In this document: piece after piece, positions 35,950 through 45,185 of the stretch | Layout: the number at the start of each line of letters is the position of its first letter | Numbering within the stretch: the stretch's first letter is position 1 | Assembly (NCBI GenBank): GCA_910579735.1 | Contig: CAJTUZ010000003.1 | Coordinates: forward strand, 124,001 to 188,000 | DNA from: an uncultured Lachnospiraceae bacterium | GTDB taxonomy: Bacteria; Bacillota; Clostridia; Lachnospirales; Lachnospiraceae | DNA length: 64,000 nt | Direction of reading: 5' to 3' | Notes under the pieces: generated by a model | What the model was told of the DNA's origin: nothing | What the model saw: only the letters and a program-made list of their open reading frames with translations | Databases searched by the model: none | Program-made: the position numbers and the translations under genes

Positions 35950-37020
35950 CTACAGCGTTTCAATCTTGGCATCCAACGCCGCGCCTTTTAAATCTTCCTC
36001 AAGGAGCTTCATCTTCTGCATCATTTCCTTAATCGCAAGCTGTGCGTCAGACGTACCCGAACCGGTGAAAACCATACTGCCCTGTGCTTCTTCAATGAAT
36101 TCTGCCTGTTCCCTGGCCCTCTTACGCTGCTCGGACTTGGTCTCTTCTTCTATATGGGACTCTTCCTGTCTTATTTCAAGCTGCTCCTGCTGCAGTTCCT
36201 CTTCCGCTCTTTGCTCTTCGATCTTCTCTTCCTGTTCTTCTTTTTCCTCCGCTTTGTCTTTGGCCTCTTCTTTCTTCTCTTCTATCTCTTCGTCGATGTG
36301 GTCCTGCGCTTCTCCGACCAGCATACCGATGATTTCTTTGCTGGCCGCAGCATTGATCTCATCCGCTTCTATCTGCGCATCTACCATCTCATGCGTTTTC
36401 AGGCGCTCGATCTGGATCTCACGGATCGCGCTGTATTCCGAACGAATCTCCTGCTGGGCCGCATCGATGCGGCTCTCAAAAATACTCATATCACTGTCCA
36501 GTTTAAGCACACGCTGCTGGTATTCGGTAAGCTCTCCCGCATCAAGTTCCGCAAGCCTTTCCTGTTCTTCTTCTGTCAGTTCGATCTTTGAATCCGGTTT
36601 AAAAGACCGCCTGCGTTTCTCTAAAAGCTCCAGATCCTTTTGTTCCTGACTGTCGGCGCTTACGCCATATATCTGCCGGAGTTCTTCTTTATGGGCATCA
36701 CCCTGCTCAAGAATGGACATATTCTCTTCCACGGTTCCATGCAGTTCCTGAATATGCGCTCTTCTGTTTCCGATGTCATTGTCTATTTTTCTATCGACAT
36801 TCCATGCATCGCCGATCACCTTCAAAGCCTTTCTCTGTGCCCTTTGTCTGCGCGACAAAATAGGATCCATCTTTCCGCCCAGTTCATTCATATTGATAGA
36901 ACTGTTCTGCATCTGCTGCTTATTGCCCTGATTCTGTCTGGCCGCCCTGCGTGCCTGTATGTTCTCATTCTGATTGACCAGTGAACTATGATTTCCCGCG
37001 CCAAATACCTGTACTGTCAT
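35950..37020 (-). CDS. Long coiled-coil protein of unknown function
   Basis: 356 residues, no known domain. Residues about 150-320 are highly charged heptad-like helix (EEKKEEAKDKAEEKEEQEEK style), the first 60 are Gln/Asn-rich (NIQARRAARQNQGNKQQMQN), and the C-terminus has a short conserved-looking block, QLAIKEMMQKMKLLEEDLKG. No signal peptide or membrane span. ATG after TTGGAGAT. Its leader on the minus strand holds two hairpins (37059-37087 and 37105-37133). Lachnospiraceae carry similar acidic coiled-coil proteins without a known role. Confidence 0.7.
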   Translation of the reverse strand: MTVQVFGAGNHSSLVNQNENIQARRAARQNQGNKQQMQNSSINMNELGGKMDPILSRRQRAQRKALKVIGDAWNVDRKIDNDIGNRRAHIQELHGTVEENMSILEQGDAHKEELRQIYGVSADSQEQKDLELLEKRRRSFKPDSKIELTEEEQERLAELDAGELTEYQQRVLKLDSDMSIFESRIDAAQQEIRSEYSAIREIQIERLKTHEMVDAQIEADEINAAASKEIIGMLVGEAQDHIDEEIEEKKEEAKDKAEEKEEQEEKIEEQRAEEELQQEQLEIRQEESHIEEETKSEQRKRAREQAEFIEEAQGSMVFTGSGTSDAQLAIKEMMQKMKLLEEDLKGAALDAKIETL

Positions 37021-37157
37021 ATCTCCAACCTCACTTCCTTGTGTTCTGTCCGTAGTAAAAGGAGTTTTGCCGGCAAAATCCTTTTTATCGGCAAAATCCC
37101 TTCCCGTATGTGATCACTGTTTCTCATACGGCCCTTTGTCTTATTATTTATATTATC

Positions 37158-37218
37158 GGCTGTTCCCGCTTAAAGCTTTAACGAACCAGCTTTAAATGTA
37201 TCAGAACAGCCTTTTTTT
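37158..37218 (+). terminator. Plus-oriented terminator with no plus gene before it
   Basis: GGCTGTTC (37158-37165) and GAACAGCC (37204-37211) with an inner TTAAAGCT/AGCTTTAA stem, then TTTTTTT. Both neighbours read minus; on that strand there is no U-run. Could stop antisense transcription or end a small RNA. Confidence 0.55.
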
Positions 37219-37232
37219 GTTATAAACGGGAT

Positions 37233-39515
37233 TTACTCTAACGCATTTAACTGATCGACAAGTTTCTGTATGTCTGCCATGGAAAAACTTCCGCCAAAGC
37301 TTACAGGCCCGCGCAGAGGCAGATATTCCATCATGGCTTTCACCATCTCATCGGACATCGCCTCGGCTGCTGAACCGTTCTCATCACCAGGATTCGCATC
37401 CCCGAAAGTAACGCCGCTTATGATCGGTTTCGCCAGTTCCCATGCTCTTTGATCTTTCATAACATCGCCAATCGTTGTATCCGTCGTATAAACAAACGGA
37501 ATCTTCACGGTAGATTCTACGGTAACCGTCTTGCACAGTACAATATCCCTCGAAGACTTACCGATCAGAATATCAAACTCCCCGCTTTCCACATGCCAGT
37601 CATGGATTTTTACGCTGTAATAGGCGAATGCCCTCTTATCCAAAGTAAAAGCAACGTTTTTCGTTTCTCCGGGAGCCAATTCTATTTTTGCAAAATTCCG
37701 CAGTTCCTTTACCGGCCGGATCACTGTGCTTTCCTTATCCGCAACATAAAGCTGTACGACTTCTTTCCCCGCTTTTTTCCCTGTATTCGTCACATCGACC
37801 GTCACAGTCAATGTCTCCGTATCCTTTATGCATTCTTTATCGATCTGCATATTGGAATATTCGAATGTCGTATAAGAAAGACCGTGTCCGAACGGGAACA
37901 GGACATCCATCTTTTTCTTATCATAATAACGGTAGCCTACGAAAATGCCTTCTCTGTATTCTACCATGTCGCCTTCTCCGAAATAGGATAAGTACGACGG
38001 GTTGTCTTCCAGTTTGATCGGGAAAGTCTCCGGCAGCTTCGCACTCGGATTGACCTTGCCGAAGAGAATATCACATACGGCGCCGCCTACCGCCTGCCCG
38101 CTCAAATATGCTTCCACGATGCCTTTTACCTTATCTGCCCAGGGCATCTCTACCGGCGAACCGTTATGCAGAACGACAACCGTATTGGGCTGTACTTCGG
38201 TGATCTTTTCGATCAGCTCGTTCTGACAGGCCGGCATGGACATGTGTGTCCTGTCGAATCCCTCCGACTCAAACGCATCCGGCAGACCGGCGAAAATAAC
38301 CGCCGCTTTTGCAGTTTTCGCAGCTTCTATCGCTTCTTTCAGAAGTTTTTCATCCGTTTCATCTATGTCGTCACGATATCCCTGCGCATATACGATATTG
38401 TATCTGCCCGATACGATATCCATTGCGGACGTAATCTTATGGCTGTTGATATGGGAACTTCCGCCGCCCTGATATCTGGGTTCCATCGCATATTTCCCGA
38501 TAAAGGCAAGATTGTCCGTATCCTGCAGGGGCAGAATATCCTCGTTTTTCAAAAGTACAATCGTCTCTTCGGCCACCCTGCGCGCCAGCTCATGATCTTC
38601 ATCCTTATCCCAGACAGCTTCTTTATCGCGGTTTTCTTCAAAGCGGAATACAATATTCAAAATACGTTCTACCGCTTCATCCAGATCACTTTCGTCCAGA
38701 TTCCCGCTCTGCACTGCACCAACGATCAATTTGTCATTTACGCCATGCGAAGTGGGCATTTCCAGATCCAGACCCGCTTTCAGATCCTCCACGCGATTAT
38801 TCACTGCCCCCCAGTCGCTCATAACGTAACCATCAAATCCCCATTCGTCACGCAGCACTTCCGTCAGATATTTATGATTCTCCGCCGCATACACGCCGTT
38901 GATCTTATTATAGGAACACATCACGGTCCACGGTTTCTGTTTCTTTACCGCTCCTTCAAATGCCGCCAGATAGATTTCCCGCATAGTTCTTTCATCCACA
39001 CGGGAATCGCAGGACATTCTTCTTGTTTCCTGATTATTTGCCAAAAAGTGCTTGATACTCGTCCCCACATTTTTGCTCTGTACGCCTTTGATCAAAGCGC
39101 CTGCTGTTTCCGATGCCACAAGCGGGTCCTCCGAATAATATTCAAAATTACGCCCGCACAGCGGAGAACGTTTAATGTTTACCGCAGGGCCTAATATAAC
39201 GCTCACACCCTCAGCCTGACATTCATTTCCAAGCGCTGCCCCCATCTCCGTTAAAAGTTCCCTGTTAAATGAAGCCGCAGTTGCACATCCCGCCGGAAAG
39301 CACACCGCCTTAATGCTCTCGTTCACACCGAGATGATCTCCTTCCAGATCCTGCTTCCTAAGGCCGTGCGGTCCATCCGAAACCATACTTGCCGGAATTC
39401 CCAGCCGCGCCACCGCTTCGGTATGCCAGAAGTCTGCTCCCGAGCACATAGCAGCTTTTTCCTCCAAAGTCATCTGTGATATCAGCTCTCTGATCTTTTC
39501 CCGTGTCATACCCAT
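37233..39515 (-). CDS. GH3 family beta-glucosidase
   Basis: 760 residues: GH3 N-terminal barrel with VSDGPHGLRKQ and the nucleophile aspartate in YVMSDWGAVNNR; five-stranded GH3 C-terminal domain (GGGSSHINSHKITSAMDI, acid-base region); C-terminal fibronectin-type domain. No signal peptide, so it acts on imported beta-linked glucosides or xylosides. ATG 39515 has AAGGAGGTAAT. Last gene of a tight minus row starting at glnA. Confidence 0.93.
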   Translation of the reverse strand: MGMTREKIRELISQMTLEEKAAMCSGADFWHTEAVARLGIPASMVSDGPHGLRKQDLEGDHLGVNESIKAVCFPAGCATAASFNRELLTEMGAALGNECQAEGVSVILGPAVNIKRSPLCGRNFEYYSEDPLVASETAGALIKGVQSKNVGTSIKHFLANNQETRRMSCDSRVDERTMREIYLAAFEGAVKKQKPWTVMCSYNKINGVYAAENHKYLTEVLRDEWGFDGYVMSDWGAVNNRVEDLKAGLDLEMPTSHGVNDKLIVGAVQSGNLDESDLDEAVERILNIVFRFEENRDKEAVWDKDEDHELARRVAEETIVLLKNEDILPLQDTDNLAFIGKYAMEPRYQGGGSSHINSHKITSAMDIVSGRYNIVYAQGYRDDIDETDEKLLKEAIEAAKTAKAAVIFAGLPDAFESEGFDRTHMSMPACQNELIEKITEVQPNTVVVLHNGSPVEMPWADKVKGIVEAYLSGQAVGGAVCDILFGKVNPSAKLPETFPIKLEDNPSYLSYFGEGDMVEYREGIFVGYRYYDKKKMDVLFPFGHGLSYTTFEYSNMQIDKECIKDTETLTVTVDVTNTGKKAGKEVVQLYVADKESTVIRPVKELRNFAKIELAPGETKNVAFTLDKRAFAYYSVKIHDWHVESGEFDILIGKSSRDIVLCKTVTVESTVKIPFVYTTDTTIGDVMKDQRAWELAKPIISGVTFGDANPGDENGSAAEAMSDEMVKAMMEYLPLRGPVSFGGSFSMADIQKLVDQLNALE

Positions 39516-39568
39516 ATTACCTCCTTCATTTATTAACACATTTCACGGTATAGAGTCCTTACTGTCCG

Positions 39569-39772
39569 TTACAGACCGCGTTGTTTGTCCAAAAGCTCCT
39601 GTAACGCTTCATCCCCAATGCTGATCCATGCATCTTCTTCCTCCGCATTCAGGCCGAGATACTCCCGAAGCGTCATCGAGTCATCATGAAATCCCCACTC
39701 CTGACTGTAATCGTCAATTTCCTCAAATGCAATTTCCCCTGCCAGATATTTTTCTTTAAATGTTTTATCCAA
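39569..39772 (-). CDS. Small acidic protein, conserved in Clostridia
   Basis: 67 residues starting MDKTFKEKYLAGEI, from a TTG at 39772 eight bases after GGAG. Ends QELLDKQRGL. Small Clostridia-type proteins of this shape (LREYLGL-EEE-W motif) occur often beside other genes; role unknown. The longer open frame to 39946 would overlap the acyltransferase by more than 100 bp and lacks a site, so I reject it. Confidence 0.65.
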   Translation of the reverse strand: MDKTFKEKYLAGEIAFEEIDDYSQEWGFHDDSMTLREYLGLNAEEEDAWISIGDEALQELLDKQRGL

Positions 39773-39834
39773 TATCAGTACTCCTTCATTCCTTTTCCTC
39801 AGCTGACCTGCCATCCGATGCGCCTGTACATGCC

Positions 39835-40872
39835 TTACCGGCGCCGGATAAGCCGCAGCACATATCCTGCTCTTTTCACAAACAATTGTGACAGCCACGC
39901 CGTAAACAGAGTCGCCACAATGAAAAACATCACGTTTACATACCATGGAAGCCGGTTCATGAAATCAAAATAGATGATAATATTCAAAACGATCCAATGA
40001 TATAAAAACATCCCATAAGACAGATCGCACCTTATACGGATCTGAGGCAGACAATATCCGCCGCCGATCACCAAAAGCGGCAAAAAAATACTAATGAGAA
40101 TATTCGTATAATATCCCGGTATCTTCACAGGTATGCGGTCGATCATAATAAAAATGAACAGCCCCGGCAAAAATGCCTTCCGCAAAACGGGCAGCAGCCT
40201 GTCCCTTTTCAAATAACAGAAAACTCCGATAAAAAACCATAATGCGTAGGGCAGGAACAGCCTCTCAATCAGTTTTGCCGCAATGCCGCCGATGTTTTCG
40301 GCTGCTGCCGCACAAAGCAGATTCGCCGCCGCGCAGATTCCCAGAAACACTATGAAATGCCCGCTCTTCCATTTTTTGATGAAACGATACAGCAGGCATA
40401 ACACAAGATATAACTGCACTTCCGTAAAGATCGTCCAAAGCGCACCGTTGATGCTGCCGGTTGCAAATCCCTTCAGACAGGAAGGCGTATTGGCAATCCC
40501 GAAGATCTGCGTAACGACCCATACGAGCATTCCCCTGTCCAACAATTCCGGAACCAGGATGCCCACCACCGATAAGTTGATCAGCGTGCATAACCAAAGT
40601 TCCGGATAAATTCTGGTAAGACGCTTTTTCAAAAATACTTTTGTATCCGCCGTCCGTTCCAACGACGCCGTGACAAGGAAACCGCTCATGGCAAACAAAA
40701 TTACAACTCCCGGAAAAAGGAGCGCAGTATGCCTTGCCTTATCCATAATATCCGCCGCCTGCTCGGATACAATCATGGAATAACTTGCATAATGGAGCAT
40801 CATCACACTGCATGCCGCCGCGTAACGGATCACATCAAACCCGTTTTTTTCAAATTCTGTCCTGACCGCCAT
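39835..40872 (-). CDS. Acyltransferase 3 family membrane protein
   Basis: 345 residues, about ten spans, catalytic start FEKNGFDVIRYAAACSVMMLHYAS with the family histidine, RLTRIYPELWL and the WTIFTEVQLYL loop. Such proteins acylate surface sugars or peptidoglycan (OatA/NolL-like). Seven bp after the P-II-like gene, so co-transcribed. Acceptor unknown. Confidence 0.88.
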   Translation of the reverse strand: MAVRTEFEKNGFDVIRYAAACSVMMLHYASYSMIVSEQAADIMDKARHTALLFPGVVILFAMSGFLVTASLERTADTKVFLKKRLTRIYPELWLCTLINLSVVGILVPELLDRGMLVWVVTQIFGIANTPSCLKGFATGSINGALWTIFTEVQLYLVLCLLYRFIKKWKSGHFIVFLGICAAANLLCAAAAENIGGIAAKLIERLFLPYALWFFIGVFCYLKRDRLLPVLRKAFLPGLFIFIMIDRIPVKIPGYYTNILISIFLPLLVIGGGYCLPQIRIRCDLSYGMFLYHWIVLNIIIYFDFMNRLPWYVNVMFFIVATLFTAWLSQLFVKRAGYVLRLIRRR

Positions 40873-40879
40873 ATTTCTT

Positions 40880-41575
40880 TTAATCCAGTCCTACAATATT
40901 ATCCACCGGTAATGACAAAACGATCCCCTGTGCCTCACTCTGCATACCGCAATTCATGCTGATCGCTTCCATAATGGCCAGTTTATCGTCTTTTTGTGCG
41001 AGAATGATCACGACTTCCCGCTCTTCCTGCACACTGATCTTCCAGAACTTCATAGCTTCTGCGCTTCCGATCCCTCTGCTGTGGAATACCGTACCGCCGG
41101 AAGCCCCTACAGGTCTGGCGGCATTCATAACTTCCTCGCCAAATCCCTGATTTACAATTGCCATGATCATATAATATTCGCTGCCCGCCATACCCGATTC
41201 ATTCCTTTCCAATAGTGTTCTGTTTACTTCCGGCTGTAAAGCATCGATCAATTCCACAATACGTCCGCTGCCGCCGGAAATGGCGATCGTAAACGCAATT
41301 CCGGTATTCGGCATACCCAGGTGCAGTTTTTTGTGCAGCTTGGAAAGCATCTCTCCCGCATATGCTTTCGGCATCATGCTGAGCAATATGTTTTTTTCTA
41401 CCCCATCGAGTCCAAGCATATCCATCACTTCGCTCGAGGCGGTCCCCTGCGCATGGAAAAGGTACTGCAGCGGCACGTTTCCCTGATTGAACAGATCCAC
41501 TGCCTTTTTCACCAGCTTCGGCGTAGCAATGAGCAATAACATCCGATAGGATGCTTTTTTATGATTGGCTGCCAT
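40880..41575 (-). CDS. Tandem P-II-like protein linked to DUF1538
   Basis: 231 residues built of two ferredoxin-like halves, about 10-110 (RMLLLIATPKLVKKAVDLF) and 125-231 (YMIMAIVNQGFGEEVMNAA). The second half keeps a P-II-like GGTVFHSRGIG loop where the T-loop lies. No Tyr at the usual uridylylation site. Encoded four bp after DUF1538 and downstream of glnA. Function unproven; sensing of a nucleotide or nitrogen state for the DUF1538 protein is an inference. Confidence 0.8.
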   Translation of the reverse strand: MAANHKKASYRMLLLIATPKLVKKAVDLFNQGNVPLQYLFHAQGTASSEVMDMLGLDGVEKNILLSMMPKAYAGEMLSKLHKKLHLGMPNTGIAFTIAISGGSGRIVELIDALQPEVNRTLLERNESGMAGSEYYMIMAIVNQGFGEEVMNAARPVGASGGTVFHSRGIGSAEAMKFWKISVQEEREVVIILAQKDDKLAIMEAISMNCGMQSEAQGIVLSLPVDNIVGLD

Positions 41576-41579
41576 TTAC

Positions 41580-43106
41580 CTAATCCTCCTCAAACTCAAA
41601 TATTACATCCGCGCCATCTGCAAAAACAACTTCGCGTACCGTAGCTTCGTCGGCTTTCTTTAACTTATACTGATATACCATGCCCATGATCTGAATCGCA
41701 ATCAAAGGCGTCAATGCCACAAGCGCTACCACACCGAACGCATCCGTCATCATACTGCCGCCTACGGCTTCACACGCCCCGATACTGAGCGGAAGCAGGA
41801 ACGTCGTCGTCATCGGCCCGCTGGCTACGCCGCCGGAGTCAAAAGCAATACCGACAAACATCTTCGGCACAAACCGCGAAAGTAAAAGTGCCATCACATA
41901 TCCCGGTATGATGATCCAATAGATCGGAAGTCCGGTCAGCACCCGGAGCATAGACAGTCCGACGCTGACCGCCACGCCAATGGACATGCATCTGTTCATG
42001 GACTGCGCGGATACCGCGCCGTTCGTTACTCCTTCCACCTGATGATTGAGCACCTGTATGGCCGGCTCCGCCTTAACGATATAATATCCGATCAGCATAC
42101 CGATTGGTATTAACAGCCATTTCCAGTCCGCGGAAGCAATATCTTTGCCAAGAGAAGAACCTACCGAAGCAAATCCCACATTCACGCCGCATAAAAAAAG
42201 CACAAGGCCGATATACGTATAAGCCAGTCCGATCAGAATACGCTTTACCTGACGTTTCTTATAACGGTGGCTGATCAATTGAAAGATTCCGAATACTGCC
42301 GCAACAGGAAGCAGTGAAATAAGCACTTCCTTAATATAGGGCGGAATGCTGATCAGAAATTCCAGAACAACATCACGGGTCGTCACGACATGGGCTACGG
42401 AAGACATCTCATAAGCCGCTTCAGTCGGATTATAAAAGCAGCCTAAAATCAGTACCGCCAGAACCGGTCCCACACTGGAAAGCGCAACCAGTCCGAAACT
42501 GTCGCTTGATGCGTTTTTATCACCTCTGACGGAAGCCAGACCAACACCCATTGCCATGATAAACGGTACGGTCATGGGTCCGGTCGTTACACCGCCGGAG
42601 TCAAATGCAACCGCCAGAAAGTCCTTTGGAACAAAAAAGGACATTCCGATCAGCGCAATATAAAGCACGATCAGGATCGTCGAAAGATTGATCTGGAACA
42701 AAATTCTCAAAATCGCCAATGCCAGAAAAATACCGACCCCGACCGCCACGGTCAGGATCAACGTATAATTGGGAATCGATGGCACCTGTCCGGCCAAAAC
42801 CTGCAGATCCGGTTCAGAAATCGTTATGATCATTCCCATGGACAGGCCAAGCAAAAAAATCAGCACGATCTGCCGTGTTTTCGAAATCTGAACACCGATA
42901 CCTTCTCCGAGCGGCGTCATGGACATCTCGGCGCCGAGCTGAAAGAATCCCATGCCGACAACAAGCATAATGGCTCCGGTCAAAAACATGACCATCGTTC
43001 CCAGATCGACGGGGACAAGCAATATACTGAGCAGCAGTACAATACCCGTAATAGGCAGAACCGCCGAAAGAGATTCCAATATTTTTTCCTTCAGTTTTTG
43101 ATTCAA
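41580..43106 (-). CDS. Duplicated DUF1538 membrane protein
   Basis: 508 residues, around fourteen spans in two related halves. Each half ends a span with the signature FDSGGV-xx-GPMT (FDSGGVTTGPMTVPF and FDSGGVASGPMTTTF) followed by D-x-FG-L/V-VAL. The repeated glycine-serine loop suggests a substrate path as in inverted-repeat transporters; no transported compound is known. It lies between glnA and a P-II-like gene, an order I take as a functional link to nitrogen. Confidence 0.85.
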   Translation of the reverse strand: MNQKLKEKILESLSAVLPITGIVLLLSILLVPVDLGTMVMFLTGAIMLVVGMGFFQLGAEMSMTPLGEGIGVQISKTRQIVLIFLLGLSMGMIITISEPDLQVLAGQVPSIPNYTLILTVAVGVGIFLALAILRILFQINLSTILIVLYIALIGMSFFVPKDFLAVAFDSGGVTTGPMTVPFIMAMGVGLASVRGDKNASSDSFGLVALSSVGPVLAVLILGCFYNPTEAAYEMSSVAHVVTTRDVVLEFLISIPPYIKEVLISLLPVAAVFGIFQLISHRYKKRQVKRILIGLAYTYIGLVLFLCGVNVGFASVGSSLGKDIASADWKWLLIPIGMLIGYYIVKAEPAIQVLNHQVEGVTNGAVSAQSMNRCMSIGVAVSVGLSMLRVLTGLPIYWIIIPGYVMALLLSRFVPKMFVGIAFDSGGVASGPMTTTFLLPLSIGACEAVGGSMMTDAFGVVALVALTPLIAIQIMGMVYQYKLKKADEATVREVVFADGADVIFEFEED

Positions 43107-43148
43107 ATTGTATCACCTCTCTATAACAATATGCTTCCCGTCCCTTTT

Positions 43149-44585
43149 TTATAAATCGTAGTACATCTTAAACTCCGCCGGATTCGGAATCTGCTCCATT
43201 TTCTTTAACTCGCCGCGTTTACGCGCTACCCAGATATCGATCAGTCTCTGCGGGAAAACGCCGCCTTTTGTCAGATAATCATGATCCGCTTCCAGAGCGT
43301 CCAACGCTTCGCCGAGAGATTTCGGAAGGCCCTTGATCTTCTTCTGCTCTTCTTCCGACAAGGTATACAGGTTAAAGTCATACGGTCCCCAGCCGTTTTC
43401 CGCCGGATCGATCTTATTTTCGATCCCATCAAGTCCTGCCATCAAAATAGCCGCATATGCATAATACGGATTGGCTGTCGCATCCGGATTGCGCAGTTCA
43501 AATCTCTTCGTTTCAGGAGATTTGGCATAAGCCGGGATCCTGATGACCGCACTGCGGTTCGATGTCGCGTAACCGACTGTAACCGGCGCCTCAAATCCCG
43601 GTACAAGACGTTTAAAGGAATTCGTAGAGGGGTTTGTAAAAGCACATAACGATGCGATATGTTTCAATAAACCGCCGATAAAATAATGTGCTGTGCGGCT
43701 GAGTCCCGAATACCCGTTTTCATCATAGAATAACGGCTTGCCGTCTTTCATAAGCAGCATATGTACATGCAGTCCGCTTCCTGCTTCCTGATAGATCGGT
43801 TTGGGCAGGAATGTTGCCGTTTTGCCTTCCTGTGCCGCCATATTTTTGATGATATATTTGACAATCATCGTATTATCCGCCATTGCAGGCATATCCGCAA
43901 GCTCTACTTCGATCTCCATCTGTCCCGGGCCGCCTACTTCATGATGATGATATTTTACTTTGATGCCCCAGTCTTCCATCATCATACACATACGGCTGCG
44001 CAGATCGTACCCTACATCCTGAGGAGCCGCTACGTGATAGCCGCCTTTATAAGGCACTTCATATCCGTTATTTCCCGGGCGGAACTCGTCCAGACTGCAG
44101 TTCCAATCCGCCTGTCTCGTATCGATACGGTACCCGCACCGCTGAGGAGACACTTCGAAACGCGCTTTGTCAAACAGATAGAACTCGAATTCGGGCCCAA
44201 TGATCATTTTATCGGCAATGCCGCTTTCCTTCATATATTCCATCGCGCGCAGACTGACATTTTTCGGGTACTGGTCAAACGGTTTGTTTTCATCTTTCCC
44301 GATCGTACACACATTACCGCACATCGTCAGTGTAGGCACTTCCGCAAACGGATCCACATATGCGGTATCCGGGTCAGGAAGAAATACCATATCGCTTTTC
44401 TCGATCGGCGCATACCCGTAATTCGAACCGTCAAATCCGATTCCGTAAGTAAACGTGCTCTCTCCGAACCGCTCTACGGGAATCGTAATGTGACGCCACC
44501 GTCCGTCAATATCCGTCATCTTAAAATCGATCATACGAATATTTTTCTCCTCACACAGTTTCTTAATTTCCTTCACTTTGTCCAT
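43149..44585 (-). CDS. glnA: Glutamine synthetase, type I
   Basis: 478 residues. Motifs FDGSNYGYAPIEKSDM (beta-grasp end), IGPEFEFYLFD (metal), KYHHHEVGGPGQMEIE (active histidine and ATP), NPSTNSFKRLVPGFEAP (ATP/glutamate) and FELRNPDATANPYYAYAA. Makes glutamine from glutamate and ammonia. ATG after AGAGGGGTTACATGT. A TATAAT about 80 bp upstream serves as -10. Head of a row with DUF1538 and the P-II-like protein. Confidence 0.97.
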   Translation of the reverse strand: MDKVKEIKKLCEEKNIRMIDFKMTDIDGRWRHITIPVERFGESTFTYGIGFDGSNYGYAPIEKSDMVFLPDPDTAYVDPFAEVPTLTMCGNVCTIGKDENKPFDQYPKNVSLRAMEYMKESGIADKMIIGPEFEFYLFDKARFEVSPQRCGYRIDTRQADWNCSLDEFRPGNNGYEVPYKGGYHVAAPQDVGYDLRSRMCMMMEDWGIKVKYHHHEVGGPGQMEIEVELADMPAMADNTMIVKYIIKNMAAQEGKTATFLPKPIYQEAGSGLHVHMLLMKDGKPLFYDENGYSGLSRTAHYFIGGLLKHIASLCAFTNPSTNSFKRLVPGFEAPVTVGYATSNRSAVIRIPAYAKSPETKRFELRNPDATANPYYAYAAILMAGLDGIENKIDPAENGWGPYDFNLYTLSEEEQKKIKGLPKSLGEALDALEADHDYLTKGGVFPQRLIDIWVARKRGELKKMEQIPNPAEFKMYYDL

Positions 44586-44729
44586 ACATGTAACCCCTCT
44601 CTTTTTTTACTGGCCTGCGCCTGCTGCCCTTCCAGAGCCGCAGACTGATTGAACTTGCGTTTATTATATCATATACCGGCATTCTTTTGTACTATTCTTT
44701 TCCCGCAATCTGTATTTTTACATAACGGT

Positions 44730-45185
44730 TTAACCCACAACTTTCCTCTGTACTTCATCATATCTGTTCAGTCCGTATTTCTCTATCAGCTCTACCAGTT
44801 CTTTCTCATATTCTCCGGCGGTGCAGTAGGGATATTCTGCATCCTGCAAATACTGCACGGCCAAAATGTAATGCTCCTGTACGGCAAGTCCTCTCCAGTT
44901 CGGGTATTTCTGCCCGTTTCCCTTCCATAGGGCAAGATAATCATTATGAGATTCCACTGCGTGTCTGACCGATAAATAGCTTCCCCGGTGTCCATCTTTT
45001 CGCAGCGGAAAAAGCTCGGGGCATTCTTCCTGCTCTAAATCCGCATTGTTTTTTCCACGCACGGCATGAAACGCAATAGCGGTTACAAGAGAAGGCAGGC
45101 ACATGTGCCGTGCCTGCCAGTCCTCTCTTGCCGCCTCACCGATAATGCGGATAAATTTTTCTTCTTTTACAGTTATATTGTCCAT
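44730..45185 (-). CDS. GH73-like protein without catalytic glutamate
   Basis: 151 residues. The fold pattern of the FlgJ-type N-acetylglucosaminidase is visible: LPSLVTAIAF at the helix that normally reads AQAALESGWG, then HNDYLALW, YPNWRGL and YILAVQYLQDAEYPYC, and the closing YEKELVELIEKYGLNRYDEV. The catalytic glutamate is gone (no Glu in the active helix). So this is either a binding protein or a dead enzyme. No signal peptide. Start and the stop of the PP2C gene share one base (TGATG), a coupled reading frame. Last gene of the phase-variable operon. Confidence 0.7.
   Translation of the reverse strand: MDNITVKEEKFIRIIGEAAREDWQARHMCLPSLVTAIAFHAVRGKNNADLEQEECPELFPLRKDGHRGSYLSVRHAVESHNDYLALWKGNGQKYPNWRGLAVQEHYILAVQYLQDAEYPYCTAGEYEKELVELIEKYGLNRYDEVQRKVVG

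Noticed and set aside
36154..36591. Plus-strand open frame rich in Leu/Phe across the coiled-coil gene
   Set aside because: Mirror of the Glu/Lys-rich heptads of the minus-strand gene; no ribosome site.
39773..39946. Longer frame for the small acidic protein
   Set aside because: It would overlap the acyltransferase gene by over 100 bp; a TTG at 39772 with GGAG gives the family-type protein.
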